Source: Bacteroidota bacterium
GTDB taxonomy: Bacteria; Bacteroidota; Bacteroidia; Palsa-948
Assembly: GCA_016213405.1 (NCBI GenBank)
Contig: JACRAM010000054.1
Location: 1 to 64,000 of the forward strand
Direction of reading: 5' to 3'
DNA length: 64,000 nt
In this document: positions 50,793-59,460 of the stretch, piece after piece
How the letters are laid out: every line of letters begins with the position of its first letter
Position numbering within the stretch: the stretch's first letter is position 1
Notes under the pieces: model-generated
The model's input: the letters and a program-made list of their open reading frames with translations, nothing else
Database searches by the model: none
Told to the model about the DNA's origin: nothing
Position numbers and translations under genes: made by a program

Positions 50793-53510
50793 TTAGTATG
50801 TATTTAGGAGCAATAACTTCTGAAAATATTCTTTATCTGATAATGTAATCTTACCTATACACACTCCATCAGGCAATCCATTTCCGGAAAAGGAAACGTT
50901 CAATGTTCCGCTGTCTGCATTATTATCAAACAATAAGGCAACCTTATTGCCAATTAAATTAAACACTTCAACTTTTACTTTTTCAGGATATGAAAGGTGA
51001 ATAGAGATGGTAGTATTATCATTAAATGGATTTGGATAAACTTCTATCAGATTAATAGGAGTACTTTCTTCTTGAATGTCAGAAGAAGTTATTCTGTAAT
51101 TAATACAAGGACCGCAGTAATCACCATGCGCTAAATGGGCTGACAGCGCGTTTGGACTAATGCAAAGCGTTTGTGGATTGCCGGGATTACCGGGAGGAAT
51201 ATGGCATATCACTACTTTTTCATTTTTGTTTCCGCATTTAAAGTTGCTGCAATCCTGAGGTTGCTGAACAAAGACTGTAACATTATCGTTGCTGCTGCAA
51301 CCATTCATGTCAATGACAGTAACTGTATATGTAGTAGTAACAGTCGGGCTTACTGTAATGCTTTGTGCTGTTTGTCCTGTGCTCCACAAAAAACTATAAG
51401 AGGGTGTGCCTCCGCTTACAATTGCTGTTAATGCAGTGATTTGACCGATAATAATGGTTTGGTCTGCACCGGCATTGGCAACTAATTGAAGCGGTTCAAT
51501 AATTACTACCGAAGCCGTTGCATTGCATCCGTTAGCATCGCTAACAGTTACGCTGTATGTTCCGGCAAACAATCCGGTTGCAGTGGCTGTGGTTTGCCCG
51601 TTGCTCCATACATGTATATAAGGAGGTGTTCCGCCTGAAACGTTTACCGTTGCACTGCCGTTGCTTCCTCCAAAACACGAAACATTTGTTTGGGATGTAA
51701 CTAAAGTAAGAGTCGCAGGTTCTGTAATAATAACTGTTGCAATTGCTGTGCATCCATTGGCATCGGTGATTATAACAGAATAATTTCCTGCCGATAAACC
51801 AGTGGCTGATGAAGTTGTTTGCCCGTTACTCCATACATATATATAAGGCGGTGTTCCGCCTGATGCAGTTACGGATGCGGTTCCATTGTTTCCACCAAAA
51901 CAGGAGGCATTAGTTTGGGTTGCAGTGATAGTGATAGCGGTAGGTTCTGTAATTGAAACAATGCCCGAAGCAGTAGCTCCGCTTGCATCAATTACTACAA
52001 CCGTATAAGTTCCTGCACATAGTCCTGTAGCAGCAGGTGTAGTTTGTCCTGTGGGTGACCAAAAAAATGTGTATGGTGTAGTGCTTCCTGATGGTGTGGC
52101 GGTAGCAGTACCAAGACAACCGCCATTACAAATATTATCAGCGTGAGAAACGCTAACAGTAAGAGGAGTAATTCCGCAAAGGGAAGAAACAACAACTGAA
52201 GGAGTACCAATAGTAGGCGTAAAGTTTATTAAAACTGTAGGAGGCGTAGAAGTATTCGTTGAAAAAGTAATGTCTTGAGTATTACGCATGGCTTCTGTAA
52301 ACACAGCGTTACTTTCATTACATCCACTGTTACCTACAGCATCTGTTTTAATAAAATAAAAATCAAGAGTGCCACCAAAACTGCTAGTGGATCCAACGGT
52401 TGCATATCCTCCATCAGAAGTAATTTGCAATGAATGAGGGAGATCCGCTGCATCACCGTTTGTACCTCCGTATAATTTAGCCCATTGAATATTTCCTGAA
52501 GAATTAATTTTCAGCAGGCATTTATCATAATTTTGAAAAAGATTCTGACCAGTTGCGGCATCTCCTGAAACGATGAATCCTCCATCAGAAGTTTGTTGTA
52601 TATCACTTCCCTCTTCATGGTTAGTTGTTCCATAGGTTTTTGACCACAATACATTTCCATTGCTATTTGTTTTAACTACCAATATATCATGCACTCCTAA
52701 TTGAGAAAAAGGCGATACTGTATGTGAGCCAACAATAATAAACCCACCATCATTGGTTTCTCTCCCGGACCTAAAAACAGTTGACTCAGCAAGACCTGTA
52801 TTACCATATATCTTATTCCAAAGCAAATTGCCACCGGAATCGGTTTTTAATAAAGATGCGCTATTGAAACCAATAGGCGCTTGATTTTGAGTTCCCACCA
52901 AAGCATACCCGTTGTCATTTGTTTGGATTACAAAAGAAGTTGAAGACCCTTGGTCACCAAATACTTTACTCCATTCAAGTGCACCATTTGAATCTGTTTT
53001 CAATAAGTATTTAGTTAAAGAAGTACCAAAACTTGATGTAATCCCGGAAATAATAAATCCTCCGTCTGTTGTTTGTGCCATTGTATTCGCTAAGTCCACA
53101 CCAGATACTCCTCCATATAGTTTAGTCCATAATAAATTCCCGTTCATATCAAATTTGTTTAAATATATTTTTCTCGAAAATTGTCCTACAATGCCGCCAT
53201 GCACACCCGTCCAGATAAATCCTCCATCGTATGTTTGCTGAACAATTCCAGAAAGTCCACTCACAGGCTGATTGATTTGTTTGCTCCATAAAATATTACC
53301 TGAGGCATCCGTTCTTGTAATATTAGAAACACCTGTACGGGGAGCGCCAAACACATATCCTCCATCACTGTTTTGCCAAACACTCATTATGTTCGTAGTT
53401 TGTACCTTATAAACTTTTTGAAATGATGTTTGTCCAAAAAAGATTTGCGGAATAAAAATTCCTGATAATAATATAAGGTAAATGAAAAATGAAAAGATAT
53501 GTTTTTTCAT
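50793..53510 (-). CDS. SprB-repeat surface protein with T9SS sorting domain
   Basis: 905 residues from ATG 53510; an earlier start adds 8 unlikely residues. A signal peptide ends near IFFGQ. Residues about 40-400 contain eight repeats of the type GGFIISGITSS...YLLKTDSNGALEWSKVFG, suggesting a propeller. SprB-type repeats follow at about 465-690 (CFGGNNGTASVTASGGTPPY, ATGLSAGNYSVIITDANGC), then a PKD-like unit and a T9SS sorting domain (EVYPNPFNDNTTISI, ITLSDKEYFQKLLL). It should be exported by the T9SS. The position between pilin-like genes suggests a tip or surface adhesin. Confidence 0.85.
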   Translation of the reverse strand: MKKHIFSFFIYLILLSGIFIPQIFFGQTSFQKVYKVQTTNIMSVWQNSDGGYVFGAPRTGVSNITRTDASGNILWSKQINQPVSGLSGIVQQTYDGGFIWTGVHGGIVGQFSRKIYLNKFDMNGNLLWTKLYGGVSGVDLANTMAQTTDGGFIISGITSSFGTSLTKYLLKTDSNGALEWSKVFGDQGSSTSFVIQTNDNGYALVGTQNQAPIGFNSASLLKTDSGGNLLWNKIYGNTGLAESTVFRSGRETNDGGFIIVGSHTVSPFSQLGVHDILVVKTNSNGNVLWSKTYGTTNHEEGSDIQQTSDGGFIVSGDAATGQNLFQNYDKCLLKINSSGNIQWAKLYGGTNGDAADLPHSLQITSDGGYATVGSTSSFGGTLDFYFIKTDAVGNSGCNESNAVFTEAMRNTQDITFSTNTSTPPTVLINFTPTIGTPSVVVSSLCGITPLTVSVSHADNICNGGCLGTATATPSGSTTPYTFFWSPTGQTTPAATGLCAGTYTVVVIDASGATASGIVSITEPTAITITATQTNASCFGGNNGTASVTASGGTPPYIYVWSNGQTTSSATGLSAGNYSVIITDANGCTAIATVIITEPATLTLVTSQTNVSCFGGSNGSATVNVSGGTPPYIHVWSNGQTTATATGLFAGTYSVTVSDANGCNATASVVIIEPLQLVANAGADQTIIIGQITALTAIVSGGTPSYSFLWSTGQTAQSITVSPTVTTTYTVTVIDMNGCSSNDNVTVFVQQPQDCSNFKCGNKNEKVVICHIPPGNPGNPQTLCISPNALSAHLAHGDYCGPCINYRITSSDIQEESTPINLIEVYPNPFNDNTTISIHLSYPEKVKVEVFNLIGNKVALLFDNNADSGTLNVSFSGNGLPDGVCIGKITLSDKEYFQKLLLLNTY

Positions 53511-53547
53511 GGGAATGAGTTTGTTGTTAAACAATTTAATCTCTAAG

Positions 53548-53590
53548 AAAAAACCCCGATAAAGTATTTCACAATATCGGGGTTCTTTTA
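53548..53590 (-). terminator. Intrinsic terminator after the distal pilin-like gene
   Basis: AACCCCGATA (53552-53561) pairs with TATCGGGGTT (53575-53584), followed on the minus strand by TTTTTTC. It ends the message of 53611-54297 before the SprB-repeat gene. Confidence 0.8.
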
Positions 53591-53610
53591 CTAACCCAAT
53601 GAAATAAGAG

Positions 53611-54297
53611 TTAGAGTGAAGTCAGTTCAAGAAAAACATTGGTTACATACCTGTCCGGAGGAATATTCTGGTCAAGCAGGTTTATTGCCGACATTGGGCT
53701 GTTAGCCGATACGGCTGGAGTAGTGCCGCACTCCCAATTGATAGTGAAATTATTATCTGCCACATCTCCACCGTTTCCGGTACCGGAAGTAAAGAGAATT
53801 ACAGTACCAACACCTGCATATTGAAGTAATCCGTTGGGAATATTGGGAACACCAAGAGCAGAAATGTTATCTGTGTAAGCGCCAGTACGGTCAACGTCAA
53901 GAATAGCGCTACAGCAAGTATTATTTGCTGCAATTGTACCCCAATCGCAGGTGAAACCAACATTATCCAACGCCATGATGTGCGTTGCGTTTGTAGGATC
54001 ATCTGTTCCAATGAGGTTTGCATCTTCTGCGCCCATATCTAACTGCCACTCAGTGGAAGAAGCAATCTGAACATCAGAATCATAAAAGCCATTACCTTGT
54101 GCATTGGTAATGCCGTTTTTGTAATCTTCAATGTCATTAAACACGAACTCAATGTTGCCGCCATTGGTAACATGAATGCGCAAAATCTGAACCAGCGTTA
54201 CTCCCAAGGGAATAACAGCCCTGTCAGAAACCGGCTGTGCCATAGCAGAACCGGCAATTATCATGGCTATGCATGATGCGAGAATTGTTTTTTTCAT
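53611..54297 (-). CDS. Pilin-like secreted subunit, distal copy
   Basis: 228 residues. The signal peptide MKKTILASCIAMIIAGSAMA is classical, not repeat-derived. Residues 38-66 (ILRIHVTNGGNIEFVFNDIEDYKNGI) match the other subunits. Cysteines occur as CDWG, NNTCCSAI and NWECGTTP, and the end RYVTNVFLELTSL has the alternating pattern of a donor/acceptor strand. It has its own terminator and a TACATTTG -7-like box at 54339-54346. With strong expression signals it could be the main structural subunit; this is inference. Confidence 0.68.
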   Translation of the reverse strand: MKKTILASCIAMIIAGSAMAQPVSDRAVIPLGVTLVQILRIHVTNGGNIEFVFNDIEDYKNGITNAQGNGFYDSDVQIASSTEWQLDMGAEDANLIGTDDPTNATHIMALDNVGFTCDWGTIAANNTCCSAILDVDRTGAYTDNISALGVPNIPNGLLQYAGVGTVILFTSGTGNGGDVADNNFTINWECGTTPAVSANSPMSAINLLDQNIPPDRYVTNVFLELTSL

Positions 54298-54338
54298 AGA
54301 TTTTGTTTTTGTTTTTGTTTCGTTTAATTGGATGAATG

Positions 54339-54346
54339 CAAATGTA
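54339..54346 (-). promoter_or_regulatory. Candidate -7 box of the distal pilin-like gene
   Basis: TACATTTG on the minus strand matches TAnnTTTG, 42 bp before the ATG. A TTG 24 bp further upstream is slightly too far for an ideal -33 box. Confidence 0.35.
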
Positions 54347-54474
54347 ATAATAAAATTAAAGCATATTGTTCAATAAAAACTAATTATTTTTTATGAAGTA
54401 TCTGAATACATGATGAAAAAGGAAAAGGTTACTCCCCTGCTACGCTGAAAATAATTAAAGGTTACACGGAAAAC

Positions 54475-54631
54475 CAATTTATTAGGACTTTTACGCAAAA
54501 TGTACAATTCTTGTATTTCTCTGCGGTTCTCAGCGTCATTTTTCTCTGTGAACTCTGCGGTTAAAATTTTTACCGCAGAGAACGCTGAGATTTTCGCAGA
54601 GAGCCGCAGAGTTTGCGTAAGTCCTATTTAT
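54475..54631. repeat. Composite palindrome of about 155 bp
   Basis: Outer arms TTATTAGGACTT...ACGCAAA and TTTGCGTAAGTCCTATTTA are complementary. Inside are CTCTGCGGTTCTCAGCGT against ACGCTGAGA...GAGCCGCAGAG, and the core CTCTGCGGT/ACCGCAGAG around AAAATTTTT. The whole could fold into one long cruciform. It lies in the gap between the leftward subunit gene and the rightward small protein; no ORF is present. The word family recurs at 71-103. Confidence 0.8.
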
Positions 54632-54748
54632 TTTGGTTCGGATTCCTGTAAAGTTAATGCGGAGAAAGGTCTCCTTTAGTAAAACGATTGTTTTTCATCA
54701 GAGTTTCATCCTTTTACTCAAAAAATCAATAATTTTTATCATTCCTAC

Positions 54749-54916
54749 AAACATTTCTGCCATAAAAATAAGTGTGGCAATGGCATCTACAAGTATTTTG
54801 TCAGAGAAAATAAATGTTTTGTCAGAAGAAATAAGTATTTTGTCAGAGAAAATAAATGTTTTGTCAGAGAAAATAAGTGTGGCAATGGAAGCCACAAGTA
54901 TTTTGTCAGAGAAAAT
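54749..54916. repeat. 21-bp minisatellite with two unit types
   Basis: Eight 21-bp units. Type one is AAGTATTTTGTCAGAGAAAA plus T, with an AAATGTTTTGTC variant; type two is AAGTGTGGCAATGG with a variable end. There are no spacers. The plus strand reads as heptads (SILSEKI, NVLSEKI), which suggests a coiled coil, but the ORF has no plausible start or ending. It lies about 90 bp upstream of the gene at 55009 and has the same period as the array at 31140-31370. Confidence 0.85.
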
Positions 54917-55008
54917 AATTAAAGCCATGCACAATATACACTGGCAAGATCCGTTCTCATTTGTATAAATCAGCCCCGATGATGAATCGGGACACAAAAT
55001 TAAATTAA

Positions 55009-55374
55009 ATGAAAATCACTTATCCAACCACCCATGACGGATGGTTAAAACTCGGCAACTTAATATTTGCGAAGAGCGAAAACTTAGGCGATGAACCAGC
55101 CATCAACCCTGCCGATGCTGATCCCAAAAAAGTAGGAACGCTGGCAAGCACTGCCGCAAAAAAACTGGCAACAGGCGCGCAACTTCACAAAGATGCCGAA
55201 ACAAGCAATGAAGCAGGAGAAAAAGATATTACGGAAATGGAATCAGAAATCCGCAGAGTTGCCAAAGTGCTTACCGGCAGGAATCAGAAAAACCCGAAAG
55301 CCACCGGAGTATGGGGATTTACAATGGACGAAAGCAGCGGCACTCCACCGCCTGTGCCTCCTGTTGCCAAGTAA
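55009..55374 (+). CDS. Small helical protein with proline-rich tail (second)
   Basis: 121 residues, no signal peptide. Begins MKITYPTTHDGWLKLGNLIF, then an alanine/lysine-rich helical part (STAAKKLATGAQLHKDAETS, EKDITEMESEIRRVAKVL) and the tail ESSGTPPPVPPVAK. Length and layout equal those of the protein at 31424-31789, and both sit beside a 21-bp minisatellite. The family is unknown to me. A structural or surface-binding role is possible; nothing in the sequence proves it. Confidence 0.65.
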   Translation: MKITYPTTHDGWLKLGNLIFAKSENLGDEPAINPADADPKKVGTLASTAAKKLATGAQLHKDAETSNEAGEKDITEMESEIRRVAKVLTGRNQKNPKATGVWGFTMDESSGTPPPVPPVAK

Positions 55375-55562
55375 GCAAAGAAATTTTCTAAAAATAATCC
55401 TTCTCCACTCAATCGGAGAGGGATTTTTATTTCCATCAGACAAGGAGGGAGAGGTTTCCAATTATTAAAGATTGATAAAACTGAAAAATAATTACATTTG
55501 CCGACAGAAAATCACAAGTAATCGGTGAGCGGTCATCGGTGAACGGTGGATAACAAACAGTT
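55375..55562. repeat. Gap with hairpin and GGTGAGCGGTCATCGGTGAA words
   Basis: CTCCACTCAATCGGAGAG (about 55403-55420) can fold into a small hairpin. AATCGGTGAGCGGTCATCGG (55520-55539) belongs to a word family whose complement (CCGATTACCGATTACC) encodes part of the signal peptide of the next gene. Confidence 0.5.
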
Positions 55563-56372
55563 ATGAGAAATAAATTTCACATATATACATTCTGCCTTTT
55601 ACTGATTACTGGTAACCGATTACCGATTACCTTTCTTAATGCCCAGGATTTTGAAGTTGCCCCCGTAAAAATGCTTTATGACTGCGAGCCCGGGCAAATT
55701 CAAACCAAGACCTTATATATCCGCAATCACGCCAACCAAAAACAGCAATTCAATGTCGTTGCAGTTGATTTGCCTGCTGATAGTTTAGGAAAGAAAAAAA
55801 CTTCTGAAAACAAATCCTGCAAAGACTGGATTACGCTGAATCCCTCATTCTTTGATTTGAATCCGAATGAACAAAAAGAAGTGAAAGTGGTGATGCAGGT
55901 GCCGCCCGGTCATTCAGAAACCCGCTGGTGCATGGTGTTTGTGAGCGCCACCGAAGAACAAACCGCCCTTTCGGCAGACAAACAAATGAAAGGCAGCGTA
56001 AAAGTAAAGCCCCGCATAGGCGTGAAAGTGATTCAATCGCCCAAATCAAATATCAATTACAAGGGAGCCATTTCTAACCTGAAAGAAACAACTCTGCCGG
56101 CAGACACGCTGCGCACGTTTCAGGCAAACATATCAAACACAGGCGACAAAGTAATAGAAGGAAAAATTTATCTCGTATTTTCAAATCTTGAAACAGCAAA
56201 AGAAATAAAAGAAAAACCTCAGCGCATTACCGTGCTTCCGGGCGCAACAAAAAAAATTACCCTCATAATGCCCCCAAAAATCCCTGCCGGAAAATATTCA
56301 CTTGCCGCCATTCTCGACTATGGCAACAACTCCGCGCTGGAAGCAGTTCAGATGAATGTTGAAGTGAAGTAA
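55563..56372 (+). CDS. PapD-like two-domain periplasmic protein (putative chaperone)
   Basis: 269 residues. The signal peptide contains LLLITGNRLPITFLNAQ, encoded by GATTACCGATTACC words. Two Ig-like domains follow: residues about 25-150 (FEVAPVKMLYDCEPGQIQTK, then WITLNPSFFDLNPNEQKEVK) and about 160-269 (RTFQANISNTGDKVIEGKIY, LPGATKKITLIMPPKIPAGK). The F-x-L-NP-x-E-x-K segment resembles the F1-G1 region of PapD-type and DUF916-type proteins. It could chaperone the pilin-like subunits encoded at 49-54 kb. There is no lipobox. Confidence 0.62.
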   Translation: MRNKFHIYTFCLLLITGNRLPITFLNAQDFEVAPVKMLYDCEPGQIQTKTLYIRNHANQKQQFNVVAVDLPADSLGKKKTSENKSCKDWITLNPSFFDLNPNEQKEVKVVMQVPPGHSETRWCMVFVSATEEQTALSADKQMKGSVKVKPRIGVKVIQSPKSNINYKGAISNLKETTLPADTLRTFQANISNTGDKVIEGKIYLVFSNLETAKEIKEKPQRITVLPGATKKITLIMPPKIPAGKYSLAAILDYGNNSALEAVQMNVEVK

Positions 56373-56375
56373 AAA

Positions 56376-56403
56376 GCCCCACCCGACCTCCCCGAAGGGG
56401 AGG
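56376..56403. repeat. Family B palindrome between chaperone-like and MORN genes
   Basis: CCTCCCCGAAGGGGAGGGG in a 42-bp gap; a second member begins 42 bp later inside the MORN signal peptide. Both form strong hairpins. Confidence 0.7.
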
Positions 56404-56414
56404 GGAAAATCAAC

Positions 56415-57614
56415 ATGAAGAAAAAAATTCTGATACTCTTAATTTTCTCCCTTCCCTTCGGGAAGGGATGGGGATGGGCTTTTGCACAAACCCAGCAAAC
56501 CTTTTACGATGCCGATAAAAAAATAAAAAAAGAAATCTTTCATACAAAAAAAGAATCGGGAAAAACAATGAAGGATGGTTTGTATCAAATCTATTATGAG
56601 AATGGCAAACCCTGGCAGGAAGGAAATTACAAAGAAGATAAATTAGAAGGAGACTGGAAGATTTATTTTAACAACGGGCAGCTGAAACAAACCGTTCATT
56701 ATGAAAACGGACGGAGGCAGGGAAACTCAAAAATATATTATGACGATGGCATACTCTTTCAGGAACTGATTTACAAAGATGACAAGATGGATGGGAAAAA
56801 TATTTTTCATCACACCAACGGAAAAATCATGGAAGTGTCGGAATACAAAAACGACACGCTCAACGGAGAAAGCAGGGGCTTTAATGAAAACGGAAGCAGG
56901 TCATTCAACAGAATATATCTCAACGGCAAGCGCAACGGCAACTGCGAAGGGTTTTATGATAACGGATTGCAAAAAGAAAAATATACCTGCGTAAATGATT
57001 TGTATGAAGGAGAATTTATTTCGTATTACAAAGATTCGCTCAACGGAAAACAAAAAACCTGCACTTACAAAAACGGAAAGCTCAACGGAACCTTCACCGG
57101 ATATTATTCCAACGGCTCCATTGAAATGAAAGGAACCTACGCGAACGATTCCCTGCAGGGAGAATACACGCATTATTTCTCATCTAAAACTCAGGGAGTT
57201 CAGCAAGGAATACCTGTGGAAAAAGGTAATTATAAGAACAACTCGCGCACCGGATTATGGACATCGTGGTATCCGGATGGGAAGAATTACACTGCCGGAA
57301 ATTTTGTCAACGGAAAATATGAGGGCGAATGGAAAGTATATCACCCAAACGGAAATCTGAAACAAACGGGCGCTTACTCAAACGGAATTGAAAACGGTTT
57401 TTGGAAATACTACCATCCCAACGGCAACACGTATATGGAAGGAAAATATACTGATGGAAAACAAGAAGGACCCTGGAAAGTTTATTACGAAGATGGAAAA
57501 CTACTTGCCGATTACAACTGGCTGAACGGAATCCTTAATGGCAAACAAACTGCCTACGATAAAGAAGGAAAAGTGGCTGAAGTTAAAGTTTATGAAAACG
57601 GAGTGCAGAAATGA
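56415..57614 (+). CDS. MORN-repeat protein (YwqK-like)
   Basis: 399 residues. The signal peptide FSLPFGKGWGWAFAQ is encoded by a family B palindrome. From residue 50 on there are about 15 MORN_2-type units with the pattern GxWKxYYxNGxLKxxGxYxNGxxxG (examples YENGKPWQEGNYKEDKLEG, YHPNGNLKQTGAYSNGIENG). The C-terminus ends VYENGVQK. MORN_2 proteins in Bacteroidota are exported, and databases often label them YwqK-family antitoxin, but a toxin partner is not visible here. It follows the chaperone-like gene by 42 bp and may belong to the same unit. Confidence 0.85.
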   Translation: MKKKILILLIFSLPFGKGWGWAFAQTQQTFYDADKKIKKEIFHTKKESGKTMKDGLYQIYYENGKPWQEGNYKEDKLEGDWKIYFNNGQLKQTVHYENGRRQGNSKIYYDDGILFQELIYKDDKMDGKNIFHHTNGKIMEVSEYKNDTLNGESRGFNENGSRSFNRIYLNGKRNGNCEGFYDNGLQKEKYTCVNDLYEGEFISYYKDSLNGKQKTCTYKNGKLNGTFTGYYSNGSIEMKGTYANDSLQGEYTHYFSSKTQGVQQGIPVEKGNYKNNSRTGLWTSWYPDGKNYTAGNFVNGKYEGEWKVYHPNGNLKQTGAYSNGIENGFWKYYHPNGNTYMEGKYTDGKQEGPWKVYYEDGKLLADYNWLNGILNGKQTAYDKEGKVAEVKVYENGVQK

Positions 57615-57731
57615 AAGTCCCAAGCATCAAGTCCAAAGTCCCAAGCCCCAAGAAACAGCCATTGCATTTTCTTCGGCTGTTCCTTGAAACTTGGAATTTG
57701 GAATTTGGAACTTGAAATTTGGGATTTGGAA
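57612..57731. repeat. Family A palindrome between convergent genes
   Basis: AAGTCCCAAGC/AAGTCCAAAGTCCC words on the left pair with GGAATTTGGAACTT words on the right around AACAGCC...GGCTGTT. It fills the 118-bp gap between the MORN gene and the transferase and may terminate both. Confidence 0.75.
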
Positions 57732-57732
57732 C

Positions 57733-59157
57733 TTATTTCCCTCTCCCCTGCAGAATAATCATCACCGTATAAATAAGAATTTTAAAATCGAGGGCGAGAG
57801 ACATGTTCTCAATATAAATAATGTCGAACTTGAGGCGTTCAATCATCTGGTCAACATTTTCGGCATAGCCGTATTTCACCTGTCCCCACGAAGTAATGCC
57901 CGGGCGCACTTTGAGTAAATGTTTATAATGCGGGGCGCGTTTCACAATCTGGTCAATAAAATGCTGACGTTCAGGGCGAGGACCTACAATACTCATATCG
58001 CCCATCAGAACATTGTAAAACTGCGGAAGTTCATCTAATCTTGTTCTTCGCATAAACTTTCCGAACTTGGTGATGCGCGGGTCGTTGCTGCTGGAAAGCT
58101 GCGGACCGTTATGCTCCGCATTTACATACATGGAGCGGAATTTATGAATCATGAAAGGAATTCCATGCCGCCCGATGCGCTCATGACGGTAAATAATTTT
58201 TCCGGGCGAACCTATCCGCACCAAAATTGCCGTAATGATATATAGAGGACTGAAAACCGTGAGCACAATAAATGAAATCACAATATCAATCGTTCGTTTC
58301 AGTGTTTGCTGCCACACCGGCATGATGCTTCGCGAAATTTCTATAAGCGGTGTTCCCAGCACGTTGCTCATCTTCACCTGACCCGATAAAATATCATACA
58401 TATCAGGAATGATTTTTATGTTGGCGGGAGTTTCTTCCAGTTCTCCGATTATTTTCCCCAAACTCTCGTGCTCAGATGATTCAATGGCGATGATCACTTC
58501 CTCCACTTCTTTTTCCTTAATGCTTGCTTTAATACTGCTGATGTTTCCCAGGCAGGGCACTTGCTGCTGAAGCTTGTGCGAATAGCCGTTCTTATCATCT
58601 ACCATCACAAAGCCGATAAATTTATTGCCCGAAGATTTTTTCTGGCTTGTCATCTCGTTAAAAATTTTCCAGGCTCCTTCATTGCTTCCCACCAGCAATG
58701 TATTGAAGCTGATAATCCGGTTATGCACTTTGTAAACCGTATTGGTTACGAGTATGAACCGCATAAAGAATGTAATGGCAAAATGCAGAGTCAGGATAGC
58801 AAGGAAGGATTGATAATACGTTTTGTACGTAATAATTTCATCATCCAGAATGATGGTAAAGAAAATAATAATAACACCTGCAAGGGAAATGAAAAGCGTT
58901 TGCCCGAGCTCTTTCAATCGGGATTTTCTGAAAACATCCTTGTAGGCACCCGTGGATGCATAGAGCGCAAACCAGAAAATGGGAATGATAAACAGTCCCA
59001 GATAAAATTTCTTTCCAAACTCAATGGGAATATCCTGACCGAACTTAACACTCTCAATATAAATTTTCCGAAAAACATAAAAAGCCGCCCACGCTGTCGA
59101 TGCAGCAAAAAGATCCGCAGCAATGTGCTTGACTATTTGTACGGTTTTTCGGGGCAT
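57733..59157 (-). CDS. Polyprenyl-phosphate sugar phosphotransferase
   Basis: 474 residues. Four N-terminal helices, a CoA-binding-like middle domain (about 130-260), a fifth membrane segment (IVISFIVLTVFSPLYIITAIL), and the catalytic sugar-transferase domain with KFRSM, DELPQFYNVLMGDMSIVGPRPE and the closing WGQVKYGYAENVDQMIERLK. This WbaP/WcaJ-like family transfers a sugar-1-phosphate to undecaprenyl phosphate to start O-antigen or exopolysaccharide synthesis. No other polysaccharide genes are in the window. Confidence 0.92.
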   Translation of the reverse strand: MPRKTVQIVKHIAADLFAASTAWAAFYVFRKIYIESVKFGQDIPIEFGKKFYLGLFIIPIFWFALYASTGAYKDVFRKSRLKELGQTLFISLAGVIIIFFTIILDDEIITYKTYYQSFLAILTLHFAITFFMRFILVTNTVYKVHNRIISFNTLLVGSNEGAWKIFNEMTSQKKSSGNKFIGFVMVDDKNGYSHKLQQQVPCLGNISSIKASIKEKEVEEVIIAIESSEHESLGKIIGELEETPANIKIIPDMYDILSGQVKMSNVLGTPLIEISRSIMPVWQQTLKRTIDIVISFIVLTVFSPLYIITAILVRIGSPGKIIYRHERIGRHGIPFMIHKFRSMYVNAEHNGPQLSSSNDPRITKFGKFMRRTRLDELPQFYNVLMGDMSIVGPRPERQHFIDQIVKRAPHYKHLLKVRPGITSWGQVKYGYAENVDQMIERLKFDIIYIENMSLALDFKILIYTVMIILQGRGK

Positions 59158-59460
59158 GAAAAGAGCTGTTGGGAAACGATGGCTTTATTTCGATATTGTT
59201 AGGAAGGGTATGTGAGTTATTAAGATGTTATTAACAATTTAATTGATTATTAGAGTTTATTCCGATTAAGGATTGTATAATGAAATGGGTACAGATAACG
59301 GATTGTTACAGATGTACAGAAATACAAATCCATACAGATTCACATCAATTTGTATTTCTGTACATCTGTATGGTTTCGTTATCTGTACCATAATTTTCTA
59401 CTGTTTCTTATTCGGAATAGTATCTATTATATTCGAATATTAATCATCAACAGACAACAA
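59158..59460. repeat. Gene-free gap with a 107-bp palindrome
   Basis: Arms ATGGGTACAGATAACG and CGTTATCTGTACCAT (59285-59391) enclose TTACAGATGTACAGAAATAC and its complement. The structure is nearly perfect and intergenic. The remainder is AT-rich without ORFs or a clear promoter. Confidence 0.75.

Noticed and set aside
54633-54968. ORF of 111 codons reading SILSEKI/NVLSEKI heptads
   Set aside because: The heptads come from the minisatellite period. The flanks show no coding character, and the reverse strand is open as well.
57691-57918. 75-codon ORF reading EFGIWNLKFGIWNL
   Set aside because: Translation of the family A palindrome running into antisense of the transferase gene.
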